DNA of 64,000 nt from Argopecten irradians (lineage: Eukaryota > Mollusca > Bivalvia > Pectinida > Pectinidae). The notes beneath the pieces were generated by a model, which saw only the letters and a list, made by a program, of their open reading frames with translations, had not been told where the DNA came from and did no database searches. Positions within the stretch are counted from its first letter, which is position 1, and every line of letters begins with the position of its first letter. This document shows, piece after piece, positions 49,512 through 62,300 of this stretch. The position numbers and the translations under genes were made by a program. Where the stretch lies: NCBI RefSeq assembly GCF_041381155.1, contig NC_091142.1, positions 40,907,604-40,971,603 on the forward strand, given 5' to 3'.

Positions 49512-52500
49512 ATGCCGTCAGTCACACTTTTCCTTAAGCCCTTTTTCCTCATGGGGCTTGTTCTGGGGTACAGCGTTGGAGGGGGCGCAGGAGGAGCTGG
49601 TGGAAAAGGAGGTAACTGTTTATCTATTGTTAAAAAACTTACGTTTTACCACAGTGTGGAGCCGGATTATGGTTACAGTAAGATGTATTACAGGGGAAAA
49701 TAGCGAGTGAAGTATATTGTTTGTCAAAATCAAAAACAGGTATTTCGATGGCATAATAAACGTTGACCATTTCTTTTGATGTAACAATTTTAGCTGATAT
49801 TGAAATCGTCTATTCATAGATTCATTGACTTTGGAGTGAAACTTTTAAAATACATTTTACAAAATACATTAGTATTATTATCAGGTACACGTAATAATTG
49901 GGAAAATCTAAATTTACCGTGACGAGTGTATGAGCAAAGCGAAGTTAATAAAGCACATTTCAGTTGCCATGTTAGAGATAAATTTAAAACTAGCTATAAT
50001 AATCATATAAAAATACAAGGTTTTTTTTCGGTCAATTTGTTTTTTGCTTCCATTTTTGTTTGATAGTATACTGTATCATATTGAATGAGTACATATGAAA
50101 GGAACATTTTTTTTCAATTTAGGGTATTCTATTGATGCGCAAAATATTGAGGTTAACCAAACGTTCTCAAATTTGTGTGACGTTAAATGCATGAAACTAT
50201 AGTATTCAGAAATTATAATATATTTATATCAGCTTTTCAGTATTAAGATCTTATGTTTAGAAATTCAACACTTTCTGGATATCCCTTTGATCTTTTTTAT
50301 GTTCATATACATTTTGTATCTTAATATAAGTTATAGGTTCCGGAAATGAAACCAATATTGTATCTTTGTTTAATAATATATGGTTAATTGTCTGAAACTG
50401 ATGCATATAAATTAAGTCTTTTTTAAGTAAACAGAACAATTTGTTGCTCTTTAGAACATTCGTACTTAAAATGACGAAATCATATTCCCCTTTATATTTG
50501 GGTCTAAATTTCGCCCGCTTTATAATATTCTGTGTTTTTTTTTAGAAAAAATAGATTAGTTTTCTTTATATTAGAACATTTTATACATGTAATATTAATA
50601 ATATGCTACTTTATAAGCAAATCGGAAAAAAAGGGAAAAAACCCCAACTAAAACATTATCTACATGTATTAAAAACATTATACTAAATTAGAACCCGCAT
50701 TTATTTCAGACGTTACTACCATTTGTTGGGTAAAATCTCCACGTTATTTTTCATATACTAGTACCATACTACATTAGCCAATTTCCAGCCAATGCTATTC
50801 TTATAGGGTAATGCACTTTATAGTGCCTTAAAATGCTGGAGGCAAACGTGAGTAGATGTCTGTACATATGTATATATGCTACACTGTAAAATACCCATCA
50901 ACTATGGAAATTGGAAACATCAGTAACTCTCCGTTTCCCCACTTGCTATCACAGATACCAGGTTTTCTGTAAATATTAGTTGTTTTAACACTGTCTATGG
51001 AAATCTAGTTATTGGAATGTTTTGAGATAAACGATACTTAAATTCTAATGAAACAGTTATTACATGTTATAAGATCAAATAATTCTAGTATTTATTTGTA
51101 CCAGAATAAAATTTCTTTTAAAGGGACAATTCAGTCTAAGAGAACATTAAAATTTGTATATATATCAGATAAAACAAGTTCTAATGGAAATTAGATCAGT
51201 CAGTTTTACTGTGATATGCCTGAAACGCCTTTGATGGTGACACGTGTGTGAAATATTTGAAGACTTGCTCGCTGTCCGCCATTACACACTGTGGTCGAAC
51301 TTCTTGTATGCCGAACCATGTCCCTTGCTCGTAAAGTAATGCAACTTTTGGTTAGAACTGCTCAAATCGCTCTGACAGTAGTGTGTTTACCTTATTAGGT
51401 GAATTGTCTTGCCTAAAAATCATTTTATCACCTTCTCAGTGGTTATGTAGTTCAATGTAGTTCATTTGTTTAACGTGCGTGACTTTGGCTCGGGTATGGG
51501 TACAGAGTTAATATTGTACCTGCTTAATCGTATTGATCAACGATTTGATATTTCAACGATATTAATTAAAATACTTAACAATGTCGTGGAATTTGTCAAT
51601 GTTTTACGTTATATGTTTCATAAGAAATGTAGAACAATACATTTATGCTATATTTTGCTTATTGGTTATGTAAAAGAATTTGCCTGAGTGAATTGTCTCT
51701 TTAAGTAAATATTGTCATCGCTATAACAATATAAAATTAATGTCTGAATTTGAATGTGAGCAATTAAAACGTTCCACTTTATAATCAAATAAAGAGGAGA
51801 TTTTTACAGCAATATCCAAATATAAACAAACTGTTGTTATTTGTATTTGCCGCATTGTTTTACATTTTAAATCTGTTTTGCCTCCATATGAAATTCCAGT
51901 ACTTATGTATAAACGCTATTTATAATTACATCTTGTAGTATACGACACATTTTGTATGCAAAGATGTCGCTACATGTATGTTGATGATTCTAATATCCCA
52001 ATACATGCATCGCTCTATGAAGATGCTTTATACCTGATTTGTGTTCTGAAGATCATTTACCTTTCAGTCTCTGTATGTACAGTAGTATAGGTGATTATAT
52101 GTTACAAGGTTTGTTAGTTTTACAACCGTATTGTGTTGTGGTGTATACTACATAGGCAATATTCCTTCACGTGGATTTGGATTTCACCTGAAATTCACTT
52201 GAATGTCCTTTCACGTGATTCCACGGGAAATGTTTTTTTCCATGGTTCACGTGAAATCCTTGTGAAGACATAATGTATATTACCACGATAAAAGTGAACC
52301 AAATGATTAAACATGACTACCATTGTTAAACATGATTTAGTGGCCTGGAATTGAAGTTCGATTGATAGAAAAAAATAACCTACATGTAATCACTTTGTAC
52401 GAAGTGATGATATTTACCCCTGTTGATATTTGTCTTTTCATTTGATGAAATCATACTTTACGTTCACAGGTGCAAATGGAGGAGGAAAAGGCAGCGGTGC

Positions 52501-53134
52501 AGGCGCGGGAATGTCTGGCATGGGAGGGAAATCAGAAGGAGTCATGATGATGCCATCTGGTAAATAGAGGTTCCCCGACAAGTGACTGTTGGTTATCATG
52601 TTTATCAAGTTTTGAAAAGACACCGAACTTTAGTGAGTGTCTTGTAAAAGATTGAAAATTAAATAACTGGTATTTAGATAAACATGATAAACAAAAGTCA
52701 CGCGTTTGGGGAACTTGGTAATCCCTTAAGTTTAACTTTATATTTATACCGTGGTGATCATTTATTTCACGTCTACATTCAAGGGAACTTGCCAACATCA
52801 ATGCGTCATAATATTTTTCCGCCAAAAAAAAAAAAAAAAAGGTGCATAAATAGAGAGCTAATATTCTATTGTTTAAATAAGCAACTACATGCATCAATAA
52901 ATACAATATTCTTTAAAAGAAAATGCGCTATGAAAAGTTGTCCGAAGGTAAAAGCCAATCGGAATCATGATATGTTGGAATTAACCAATCAAAATCGCCA
53001 TAGGTGTAAACACATGATTTTTCCATTGTGAAACATGTATAGTTATGGGATAAATATTAATCCGAATAAATCTCAGATATTACTATCAACATTTTGTCCT
53101 TACAACTGCAAACCTCCTGCGAATATATACCATA

Positions 53135-53192
<58 letters not shown>

Positions 53193-55244
53193 CCTCTTCC
53201 CCTATTGTACATTTATGTATATTTGTATAATTTGTAAGTGTGTGTGAATGTTTTGGCATGTGTGTATAGGATAAAAAAAGAATTGACCAAATTGAGTATG
53301 TATAAGTTTGTATATCCTGTAAGTGTGTGAGTGTGTGTAAGGGAAGGGTGCGATAGTGTGTGTGTTTGTGTGTGTAAGATAAAAAAAAAAGAGAGAATAA
53401 GGATATGATAATTCATATTGAAAAGTGTTTGTTTACCAAGTAAGGATGAGGAAATGTATTACTGTTGTATGAGAATATGTCTGGAAAAAATAAATAAGTT
53501 ACAAAAAAAACCCAACATTTTGTCCTTACAGGTGGCATGGGAGGAAGCATGATGGGCGGAGAAGGTGGCATGTCTGGTATGGGCGGAGGAATGGGATCAG
53601 GGATGACTGGTATGGGAGGGATGATGAGCGGTAAAGCTATGGGCGGTATGGAAAGTATGATGGGCGGTATGGGAAGTATGATGGGAGGAAAAGGTATGGA
53701 AATGGGCGGTATGGGAGGAATGATGGGTGGTATGGGAGGAATGATGGGAGGAAAAGAAGGTATGGGCGGTATGGGAGGAATGATGGGCGGTATGGGAAGT
53801 ATGATGGGAGGAAAAGGTATGGGCGGTATGGGAAGTATGATGGGCGGTATGGGAAGTATGATGGGAGGAAAAGAAGGTATGGGCGGTATGGGAAGTATGA
53901 TGGGAGGAAAAGAAGGTATGGGCGGTATGGGAAGTATGATGGGAGGAAAAGGTATGGAAATGGGCGGTATGGGAGGAATGATGGGTGGTATGGGAGGAAT
54001 GATGGAAGGAAAAGGTATGGAAATGGGCGGTATGGGAGGAATGATGGGCGGTGAAGGTATGGGCGGTATGGGAAGTATGATGGGCGGTATGGGAAGTATG
54101 ATGGGAGGAAAAGAAAGTATGGGCGGTATGGGAAGTATGATGGGAGGAAAAGGTATGGGCGGTATGGGAAGCATGATGGGAGGAAAAGGTATGGAAATGG
54201 GCGGTATGGGGAGTATGATGGGCGGTATGAGAAACATGATGGGCGGTATGGGAAATATGATGGGCGGTGAAGGTATGGAAATGGGCGGTATGGGAAGTAT
54301 GATGGGAGGAAAAGGTATGGAAATGGGCGGTATGGGGAGTATGATGGGAGGAAAAGGTATGGGCGGTATGGGAAGCATGATGGGAGGAAAAGGTATGGAA
54401 ATGGGCGGTATGAGGAGTATGATGGGAGGAAAAGGTATGGGCGGTATGGGAAGTATGATGGGAGGAAAAGGTATGGAAATGGGCGGTATGGGAAGTATGA
54501 TGAGAGGAAAAGGTATGGAAATGGGCGGTATGGGAGTAATGATGGGCGGTGAAGGTATGGGCGGTATGGGAAGTATGATGGGAGGTAAAGGTATGGGAAT
54601 GGGTGGCATGGGAAATATGATGGGCGGTATGGGAGGAATGATGGGCGGTGAAGGTATGGGCGGTATGGGAAGTATGATGGGAGGAAAAGGTATGGGCGGT
54701 ATGGGAAGTATGATGGGAGGAAAAGGTATGGCAATGGGCGGTATGGATGGAATGATGGGCGGTGAAGGTATGGGCAATATGGGAAATATGATGGGCAGTA
54801 TGGATAGCATGATGGGAGGAAAAGGTATGGGTGGTATGGGAAGTATGATGGGCGGTATGGGAAGTATGATGGGAGGAAAAGGAGGCATGGGAGGCGGATC
54901 TGGAAGTGGCGGAAAAGGAATGGGTAAGTAGCTTCTTTAAGACAGTGCAAATACAACTGATAATAATATAACGTGACTATATAAGAGTCGATCGTTCATT
55001 GGTCGAGCATACACTGGAATGATTAGTGTACGTTTGCTACATCCTCAATATGGAATCGGAAGTGTACTGAGACTGATAATATTTATAAATATCTTAGAGT
55101 TAGATAACAACTCATTAAGATGTATGTTCCCACTTCTAGTGAAAAAAAAAATCCTATATATGAATTTTCAGTAAAAAAAACATGCAGAACTAGTACCTTA
55201 ATAATTGAATTTTTTTTTTTCCAGGTGGCGGTAAAAGCTACTAA
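49512..55244 (+). CDS. Secreted Gly/Met-rich repeat protein (elastomer or matrix type)
   Basis: Four coding exons: 49512-49611, 52470-52559, 53532-54923 and 55225-55244, about 533 residues. Donors: AGGAG/GTAACT, TCTG/GTAAAT and ATGG/GTAAGT; acceptors CGTTCACAG, CCTTACAG and TTTTTTCCAG. All three introns are phase 1, so exons 2 and 3 are symmetric modules. The signal peptide MPSVTLFLKPFFLMGLVLG is probably cut before YSVGGG, or slightly later. A short Gly/Lys linker exon (GANGGGKGSGAGAGMSGMGG) precedes the giant exon of GMGSMMGGKGMEMGGMGGMM-type steps, mostly Gly and Met with regular Lys/Glu. The last exon adds GGKSY. Exactly two Tyr occur in the precursor: residue 20 and the last. No Cys or Trp anywhere. 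Architecture matches the abductin-like and Met/Gly/Lys-rich genes, making the three probable paralogues. Confidence 0.85.
51118..51704. mobile_element. TTAA-type MITE, copy 1
   Basis: About 0.59 kb. The left end reads TTAA-AGGGACAATTCAGTC and the right end, inverted, TTAA-AGAGACAATTCACTC. The same element occurs at 56248-56834. TTAA at both edges suggests a piggyBac- or Kolobok-type target duplication. It sits in the first coding intron of the Gly/Met-rich gene and encodes nothing recognised. Confidence 0.8.
52150..52255. repeat. Cluster of TTCACGTG(A) motifs
   Basis: Three to four copies of TTCACGTG/TTCACCTG/TTCACTTG-like words and an inverse partner within about 100 bases, inside an intron. 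They could be a short imperfect repeat or a cluster of E-box-like sites. Confidence 0.35.
53139..53190. repeat. (TC)n microsatellite
   Basis: About 26 uninterrupted CT/TC repeats, followed by a GT-rich stretch to about 53380, in the intron just before the giant exon. Confidence 0.95.
53600..54890 (+). repeat. Coding minisatellite of GGTATGGGAAGTATGATGGG steps
   Basis: Short in-frame units (mostly 33-57 bp combinations of GGCGGTATGGGAAGTATGATG and GGAGGAAAAGGTATG) fill the giant exon without a single strict period. The Pro/Ile- and Pro/Tyr-rich frames on the minus strand are shadows. Confidence 0.9.
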
Positions 55245-55403
55245 ATACCGTCTATCGTTGATGAGCGTACATGCAGACTTGTCTATTTCAATCTTCACTA
55301 CAAACGGGCTTTCCAATGATCGCCCAATCGACCGGCGAGAATCGTCGAAATGAGCACAACACTCGACTTTGTATATATATGTATGTGTACATAGATTATA
55401 ACG

Positions 55404-55409
55404 AATAAA
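55404..55409 (+). terminator. Poly(A) signal of the Gly/Met-rich gene
   Basis: AATAAA, about 160 bases after the stop at 55244; another, TTCAATAAATC, lies near 55467. Confidence 0.6.
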
Positions 55410-55469
55410 ATGAAATTGTTAATTCAATATTATTTCGCATTTGATGAATAATTGATGCTGATAAATTCA

Positions 55470-57541
55470 ATAAATCAATTGCTAATCATGTTTTTTTATT
55501 TTTTTTTTTTTTTAATTTCTTTTGTAAGACATTTACTAAGAACATTTAAAAAAAAGTCTACAGGTAGTTAATTAGTTTTTACGTCGTCGGTTTTACCCAA
55601 GTTATCAGCCTCCATTATACACGAAGTGTAGTTGAGTTTAGACAATGAGTTTCTGAGGGTGTAGATTTCGCTACATTGTAATTGTAAAATACAATACTAA
55701 ATTTTACGTATATGAAAGCTGATGACGATATAAGCAGTCAAAAAATGAAAATTGTTAACCAGGTTTGTATTAAAGACGATGGAACCCCCTGTGATAACGA
55801 GGAATCCGTTGTATATCCCACACTCCATAAATTGGCAATTCAACATGATGACCACTGATCTGTATTACATTTGACCTCAGCTATGTTAGTCAGTACACTG
55901 AAATATGTCTAAAGTTAATGTCTAGTCTTCTTATTTTATCAAGAATTTGAAGACTGGATATAATAGTAATTCGAGGTCTTCTAAATCCTTTACAAGTTAC
56001 CAATTTATATCATAATACCGGGTCAAATATATGTTCCCACTTCGTTTCCCCTATATATTATATGGACGTATTATATTTTGATATAACGTGTTTACCACTA
56101 TAGCTATCACTATAGGTCGACGTTATACTATCTAAACTATGTATTTCTTTTTCGCTAAGCTTTTTTTCTGTCTTCCTCGAGTTCACTTAGAATTCTGAGG
56201 GAAATCAGTACTATAACCTGTTAAAACATAAATCTCCACAATACTATTTAAAGGGACAATTCAGTCTAAGAGAACATTAAAATGTGTACATATATCGGAA
56301 AAAACCCAGTTCTAATGGAAATTAGATCAGTCGGTTTTACTCTGATATTCCTGAAAAGCCCATGGTGGTGACATGTGTGTAGATGTTCAAACTCGATCGC
56401 TGTCCTCCATTACACATTGTGGTCGAACTTCTTGTATGCCGAACCCTGTCCCTTGCATTTGCTCGTAGAGTAAAGCAACTTTTGTCTAGAACTGCTCAAA
56501 TCGCTCTGACAGTAGTGTGTGTACCTTATTAGGTGAATTGTCAAGCCTAAAAAATCATTTTACCACTTTCTCAGTGGTTATGTAGTTTATTTGTTTAACA
56601 TGCTTGACTTTGGCTCGGGTATGGGTACAGCGTCCATATTATATTGTACCTGCTTAAGCGTATTGATCAACGATTTGATGTTTCAACGATATTAATTAAA
56701 ATACTAAACAATAACGTGGAATTTGTCAATATTTTATGTTATATGTTTCATTAGAAATGTAGAACAATACATTTATGCCATAGTTTGCTGCTTGCTTATG
56801 TAAAAGAATTATCCTGAGTGAATTGTCCCTTTAAGACCGAATCATCAATGTGATGAAGAGACGAAACATCTTAAGCAGAACGAAGCCAAGTATACCTGGT
56901 AGGAAGAATCTCTTTGTTCAGGAGACGTCCAAATCTCTATATGCAAAGTCCAAATGATTTCTATCATTTATTATTCTCTTGATTTCCTCCAAAACTACTA
57001 CATTTCATCAACAGTATCATAACATGCATGCCAACATCGTACAAATAATACATACACATGTTCTATCAATGATTTATAGGTATTTACAAAAATGCAGCAC
57101 ACTTCATTGCATATACAGTATCATTCAACTATAACTTGTTATTCGCTATCAATAGAATAGAATAATTCAGACTACTATATATGTGTATTTAGCTTTTATT
57201 ATAAAACAATAATAGAACAAATGTTTTCATCTCCTATTAATCTTTTATTGGTTAATCTTGATATTGTCACAATACTTAAACTAGATCTTTTAATTTTGTA
57301 ATTTAATACACATTATGGGCAATACAGTTTTCGCAGAATACCAATAGACATGCTTGGGTATGAATTTATTTAAATCATATACGGTATCATTGTTGAGGAA
57401 GAAAAAATCTTTATACTTATTACAGTTACAATTTGATATCTAAAACATACAAGTTCTTTTACTTATAAAAATATCAGTATATATATATATACTAATTCTA
57501 AAATGATTTATTGTAGGAGTAATTTACCTCTCAAATGCTAG
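55470..57541. other. Intergenic DNA with the second MITE copy
   Basis: Apart from the MITE at 56248-56834 and a T-rich tract at about 55490-55515, no feature is supported. Confidence 0.6.
56248..56834. mobile_element. TTAA-type MITE, copy 2
   Basis: Sister of the element at 51118-51704 in the same orientation, alike along its whole length by eye with scattered substitutions and small indels. Ends read TTAA-AGGGACAATTCAGTC and, inverted, TTAA-AGGGACAATTCACTC. Confidence 0.8.
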
Positions 57542-60500
57542 TATGCATGCACATCTATCTGGGGGATTAAGTATTCTATCGTACACGCGTTTATCTGGGG
57601 AATCAAGTATTCTATCGTGCATGCACATCTATCTGGGGAATTAAGTATTCTATCGCGCATGCACATCTATCTGGGGAATTAAGTATTCTATCGCGCATGC
57701 ACATCTATCTGGGGAATTAAGTATTCTATCGTGCATGCACATCTATCTGGGGAATTAAGTATTCTATCGTGCATGCACATCTATCTGGGGAATTAAGTAT
57801 TCTATCGCGCATGCACATCTATCTGGGGAATTAAGTATTCTATCGTGCATGCACATCTATCTGGGGAATTAAGAATTCTATCGTGCATGCACATCTATCT
57901 GGATTCTATCGTGCATACACATCTATCTGGGAAATTAAGTATTCTATCGTGCATGCACATCTATCTGGGAAATTAAGTATACTATTGTGCACGCGCATCT
58001 GTCGGGGAATTAAGTATTCTATTGTGCACGCGCATCTATCTGGGTAATTATGTATTCTTTCGTGCATGCACATCTATTTTGGGAATTAAGTATTCTATCA
58101 TGCACGCGCATCTATCTGGGGAATTAAGTATTCTATCGTGCATGCACATCTATCTGAAGAATTAAGTATTCTATCGTGCACGCGTATCTATCTGAAGAAT
58201 TAAGTATTCTATGGTGCACACGCATTTATCTGGGGAATTAAGTATTCTATCGTGCTCGCGCATCTATCTGAAGAATTAAGTATTTTATCGTGCACGCGCA
58301 TCTATCTGAAGAATTAAGTATTCTGTCGTGCACACGCATTTATCTGGGGAATTAATTATTCTATCGTGCACGCGCATCTTTCTGATAAATTAAGTATTCT
58401 ATCGTGTATGCACGTCTATCTGGGGAATTAAGTATTCTATCGTGCACGCCCATCTATCTGGGGAATTAAGTATTCTATCGTGCACGCCCATCTATCTGGG
58501 GAATTAAGAATTCTATCGTGCAATGCCCATCTATCTGGGGAATTAAGAATTCTATCATGCACGCATCTATCTGGGGAATTAAGTATTCTATCGTGCACGC
58601 CCATCTATCTGGGGAATTAAGAATTCTATCATGCATGTGCATCTATCTGGGGAATTAAGTATTCTATAGTGCACGCCCATCTATCTGGGGAATTAGTATT
58701 CTATCGTGCACGCCCATCTATCTGGGGAATTAAGTATTCTATCGTGCACGCCCATCTATCTGGGGAATTAAGTATTCTATCGTGCACGCCCATCTATCTG
58801 GGGAATTAAGTATTCTATAGTGCACGCCAATCTATCTGGGGAATTAAGTATTCTATCGTGCACGCGTATCTATCTGGGGAATTAAGTATTCTATCGTGCA
58901 CGCCCATCTATCTGGGGAATTAAGTATTCTATCGTGCACGCCCATCTATCTGGGGAATTAAGTATTCTATCGTGCACGCCCATCTATCTGGGGAATTAAG
59001 TATTCTATCGTGCACGCCCATCTATCTGGGGAATTAAGTATTCTATCGTGCACGCCCATCTATCTGGGGAATTAAGAATTCTATCGTGCATGCACATCTA
59101 TCTGGGAATTAAGAATTCTATCATGCATGCGCATCTATCTGGGGAATTAAGTATTCTATCATGCATGTGCATCTATCTGGGGAATTAAGTATTCTATCGT
59201 GCACGCCAATCTATCTGGAGAATTAAGTATTCTATCGTGCACGCCCATCTATCTGGGGAATTAAGTATTCTATCGTGCACGCCCATCTATCTGGGGAATT
59301 AAGTATTCTATCGTGCACGCCCATCTATCTGGGGAATTAAGAATTCTATCGTGCATGCACATCTATCTGGGAATTAAGAATTCTATCATGCATGTGCATC
59401 TATCTGGGGAATTAAGTATTCTATCGTGCACGCCCATCTATCTGGGAATTAAGTATTCTATCGTTCACGCGTATCTATCTGGGGAATTAAGTATTCTATC
59501 GTTCACGCGTATCTATCTGGGGAATTAAGTATTCTATCGTTCACGCCCATCTATCTGGGGAATTACGTATTCTATCGTGCACGCCCATCTATCTGGGGAA
59601 TTAAGTATTCTATCGTGCACGCCCATCTATCTGGGGAATTAAGTATTCTATTCGTTCACGCGTATCTATCTGGGGAATTAAGTATTCTATCGTCACGCTA
59701 TCTATCTGGGGAATTAAGTATTCTATCGTGCACGCCATCTATCTGGGGAATTAAGTATTCTATCGTGCACGCATCCTGGGGAATTAAGTATTCTATCGTC
59801 ACGCCTCTATCTGGGAATTAAGTATTCTATCGTGCACGCCCATCTATCTGGGGAATTAAGTATTCTATCGTGCACGCCCATCTATCTGGGGAATTAAGTA
59901 TTCTATCGTGCACGCCCATCTATCTGGGGAATTAAGTATTCTATCGTGCACGCCCATCTATCTGGGGAATTAAGTATTCTATCGTGCACGCCCATCTATC
60001 TGGGGAATTAAGTATTCTATCGTGCACGCCCATCTATCTGGGGAATTAAGTATTCTATCGTGCACGCCCATCTATCTGGGGAATTAAGTATTCTATCGTG
60101 CACGCCCATCTATCTGGGGAATTAAGTATTCTATCGTGCACGCCCATCTATCTGGGGAATTAAGTATTCTATCGTGCACGCCCATCTATCTGGGGAATTA
60201 AGTATTCTATCGTGCACGCCCATCTATCTGGGGAATTAAGTATTCTATCGTGCACGCGTATCTATCTGGGGAATTAAGTATTCTATCGTTCACGCGTATC
60301 TATCTGGGGAATTAAGTATTCTATCGTGCACGCCCATCTATCTGGGGAATTAAGTATTCTATCGTGCACGCCCATCTATCTGGGGAATTAAGTATTCTAT
60401 CGTCACGCCCATCTATCTGGGGAATTAAGTATTCTATCGTGCACGCCCATCTATCTGGGGAATTAAGTATTCTATCGTCACGCCCATCTATCTGGGGAAT

Positions 60501-61161
60501 TAAGTATTCTATCGTGCACGCCCATCTATCTGGGGAATTAAGTATTCTATCGTGCACGCCCATCTATCTGGGGAATTAAGTATTCTATCGTGCACGCGTA
60601 TCTATCTGGGGAATTAAGTATTCTATCGTTCACGCGTATCTATCTGGGGAATTAAGTATTCTATCGTGCACGCGTATCTATCTGGGGAATTAAGTATTCT
60701 ATCGTGCACGCCCATCTATCTGGGGAATTAAGTATTCTATCGTGCACGCCCATCTATCTGGGAATTAAGTATTCTATCGTGCACGCCCATCTATCTGGGG
60801 AATTAAGTATTCTATCGTGCACGCCCATCTATCTGGGGAATTAAGTATTCTATCGTGCACGCCCATCTATCTGGGGAATTAAGTATTCTATCGTGCACGC
60901 CCATCTATCTGGGTAAATTAAGTATTCTATCGTGCACGCCCATCTATCTGGGGAATTAAGTATTCTATCGTGCACGCCCATCTATCTGGGGAATTAAGTA
61001 TTCTATCGTGCACGCCCATCTATCTGGGGAATTAAGTATTCTATCGTGCACGCCCATCTATCTGGGGAATTAAGTATTCTATCGTGCACGCCCATCTATC
61101 TGGGGAATTAAGTATTCTATCGTGCACGCCCATCTATCTGGAGAATTAAGTATTCTATCAT
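57542..61161. repeat. 38-bp tandem satellite, about 95 copies
   Basis: The unit reads TCTATCTGGGGAATTAAGTA then TTCTATCGTGCACGCCCA. Units at the left end carry GCATGCACA in place of GCACGCCCA, the middle is mixed, and the right third is nearly uniform, apart from short-indel-rich units around 59.65-59.82 kb. The frames over it are not genes. Confidence 0.97.
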
Positions 61162-61599
61162 CATGTTGACACATATCAAAGCAGATGAAATTATTAGAAG
61201 CTATAACTCTTAACCACCATACTGAAAGAATATCATACAACCATTGTTACAACCTCTGTGATACATGTACTATGTACATCTGCAAGCCAATGCGTGCTTG
61301 TACCTTTTTTTTTTTTTTTTTTTTTAAACTTTTTTGAAAATTCCCTTTCCTAACCAAAGCTTAAAAAACCCAGCAGAATTACAGTATCTAAGTTGATAAT
61401 CTACCAAAGCTTTGTAATTTTTCATAATGTGAAGCTTCAAGGATGAAACAGAGACTAACAACAACACATAATACATGTAGATACTATGAAGACTAGAAAA
61501 TTAAAATGCACCAACATATTATCAGAGATTAATATTTATGCATCAATACAGAGAGTTTACAACCTGTACAAGTGCATATGATGTGGTCAATTGTTTCAA

Positions 61600-62300
61600 G
61601 CTTTAAAGCGGAAAAGCAAAATTAACAAGATGTCCCCAACAACAAAGATGGTACAGTGTTGTGTTGACATGAAATGTTTAAAGTTATATGTGCCGTATTT
61701 TTCATACTCACGAATCAAGATGAGCTTTTAATATATTATTCATCACCAAAAATTACCAACTTTTTGAAAATTACAGTGCTTTCAATGCATAGGTTTTAAT
61801 TTTATTTTTGGATTTTTGGCAGTACTGCTGAAAATTATTTTTGGCAGTACTGCCAAAAATCATTTATTTACATCAATAGTGAAGTGAAATGAGTACATAA
61901 GGTGAGACCATGAAGCCAACTTGTGGTCTACAATTTCATTACACATTTTTACAATGTTTTTAGTAATTATAAAGTGACTTCTGCAGGTATGTTTTCATTT
62001 AAACATATTTAAGGCATAAAAACAACAATTTTTCAGTACAAAATTCCCGTGTTATAACTAACGCTTATAAGTCATCTGAAGACATTTGAATGGTTTTTAC
62101 AGCTTTATTCATCAAACCTTATGGTTTTTAATAAATTAATAATGAAAAAATAGCATGTCAAAATTATCGCCCAGTTACGGCACATATAACTTTAATCAGT
62201 CATCCTGGAAAAGCAAAATTAACAAGATATCCCCAACAACAAAGATGGTACAGTGTTGTGTTGACATGAAATGTTTCATCAGTCATCCTGGAAAAGCATA
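61600..62300. repeat. Local duplications near the 3' end of the right-hand gene
   Basis: A block of about 70 bp with AAAAGCAAAATTAACAAGAT and CAACAACAAAGATGGTACAG occurs at about 61610-61680 and again at about 62205-62275. ATCAGTCATCCTGGAAAAGC occurs twice (62197 and 62278), the second copy covering the stop codon of the minus-strand gene. A perfect palindrome, ATTTTTGGCAGTACTGCCAA followed by AAAT, lies near 61838. Confidence 0.7.
62104..62109 (-). terminator. Possible poly(A) signal of the right-hand gene
   Basis: AATAAA on the minus strand, about 170 bases after the stop at 62279. Confidence 0.4.

Noticed and set aside
53413-54956. Minus-strand Pro/Ile and Pro/Tyr/Phe frames
   Set aside because: Antisense shadows of the Gly/Met repeat exon.
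59313-60579. Frames of HLSGELSIL and related units
   Set aside because: Translation of the 38-bp satellite.
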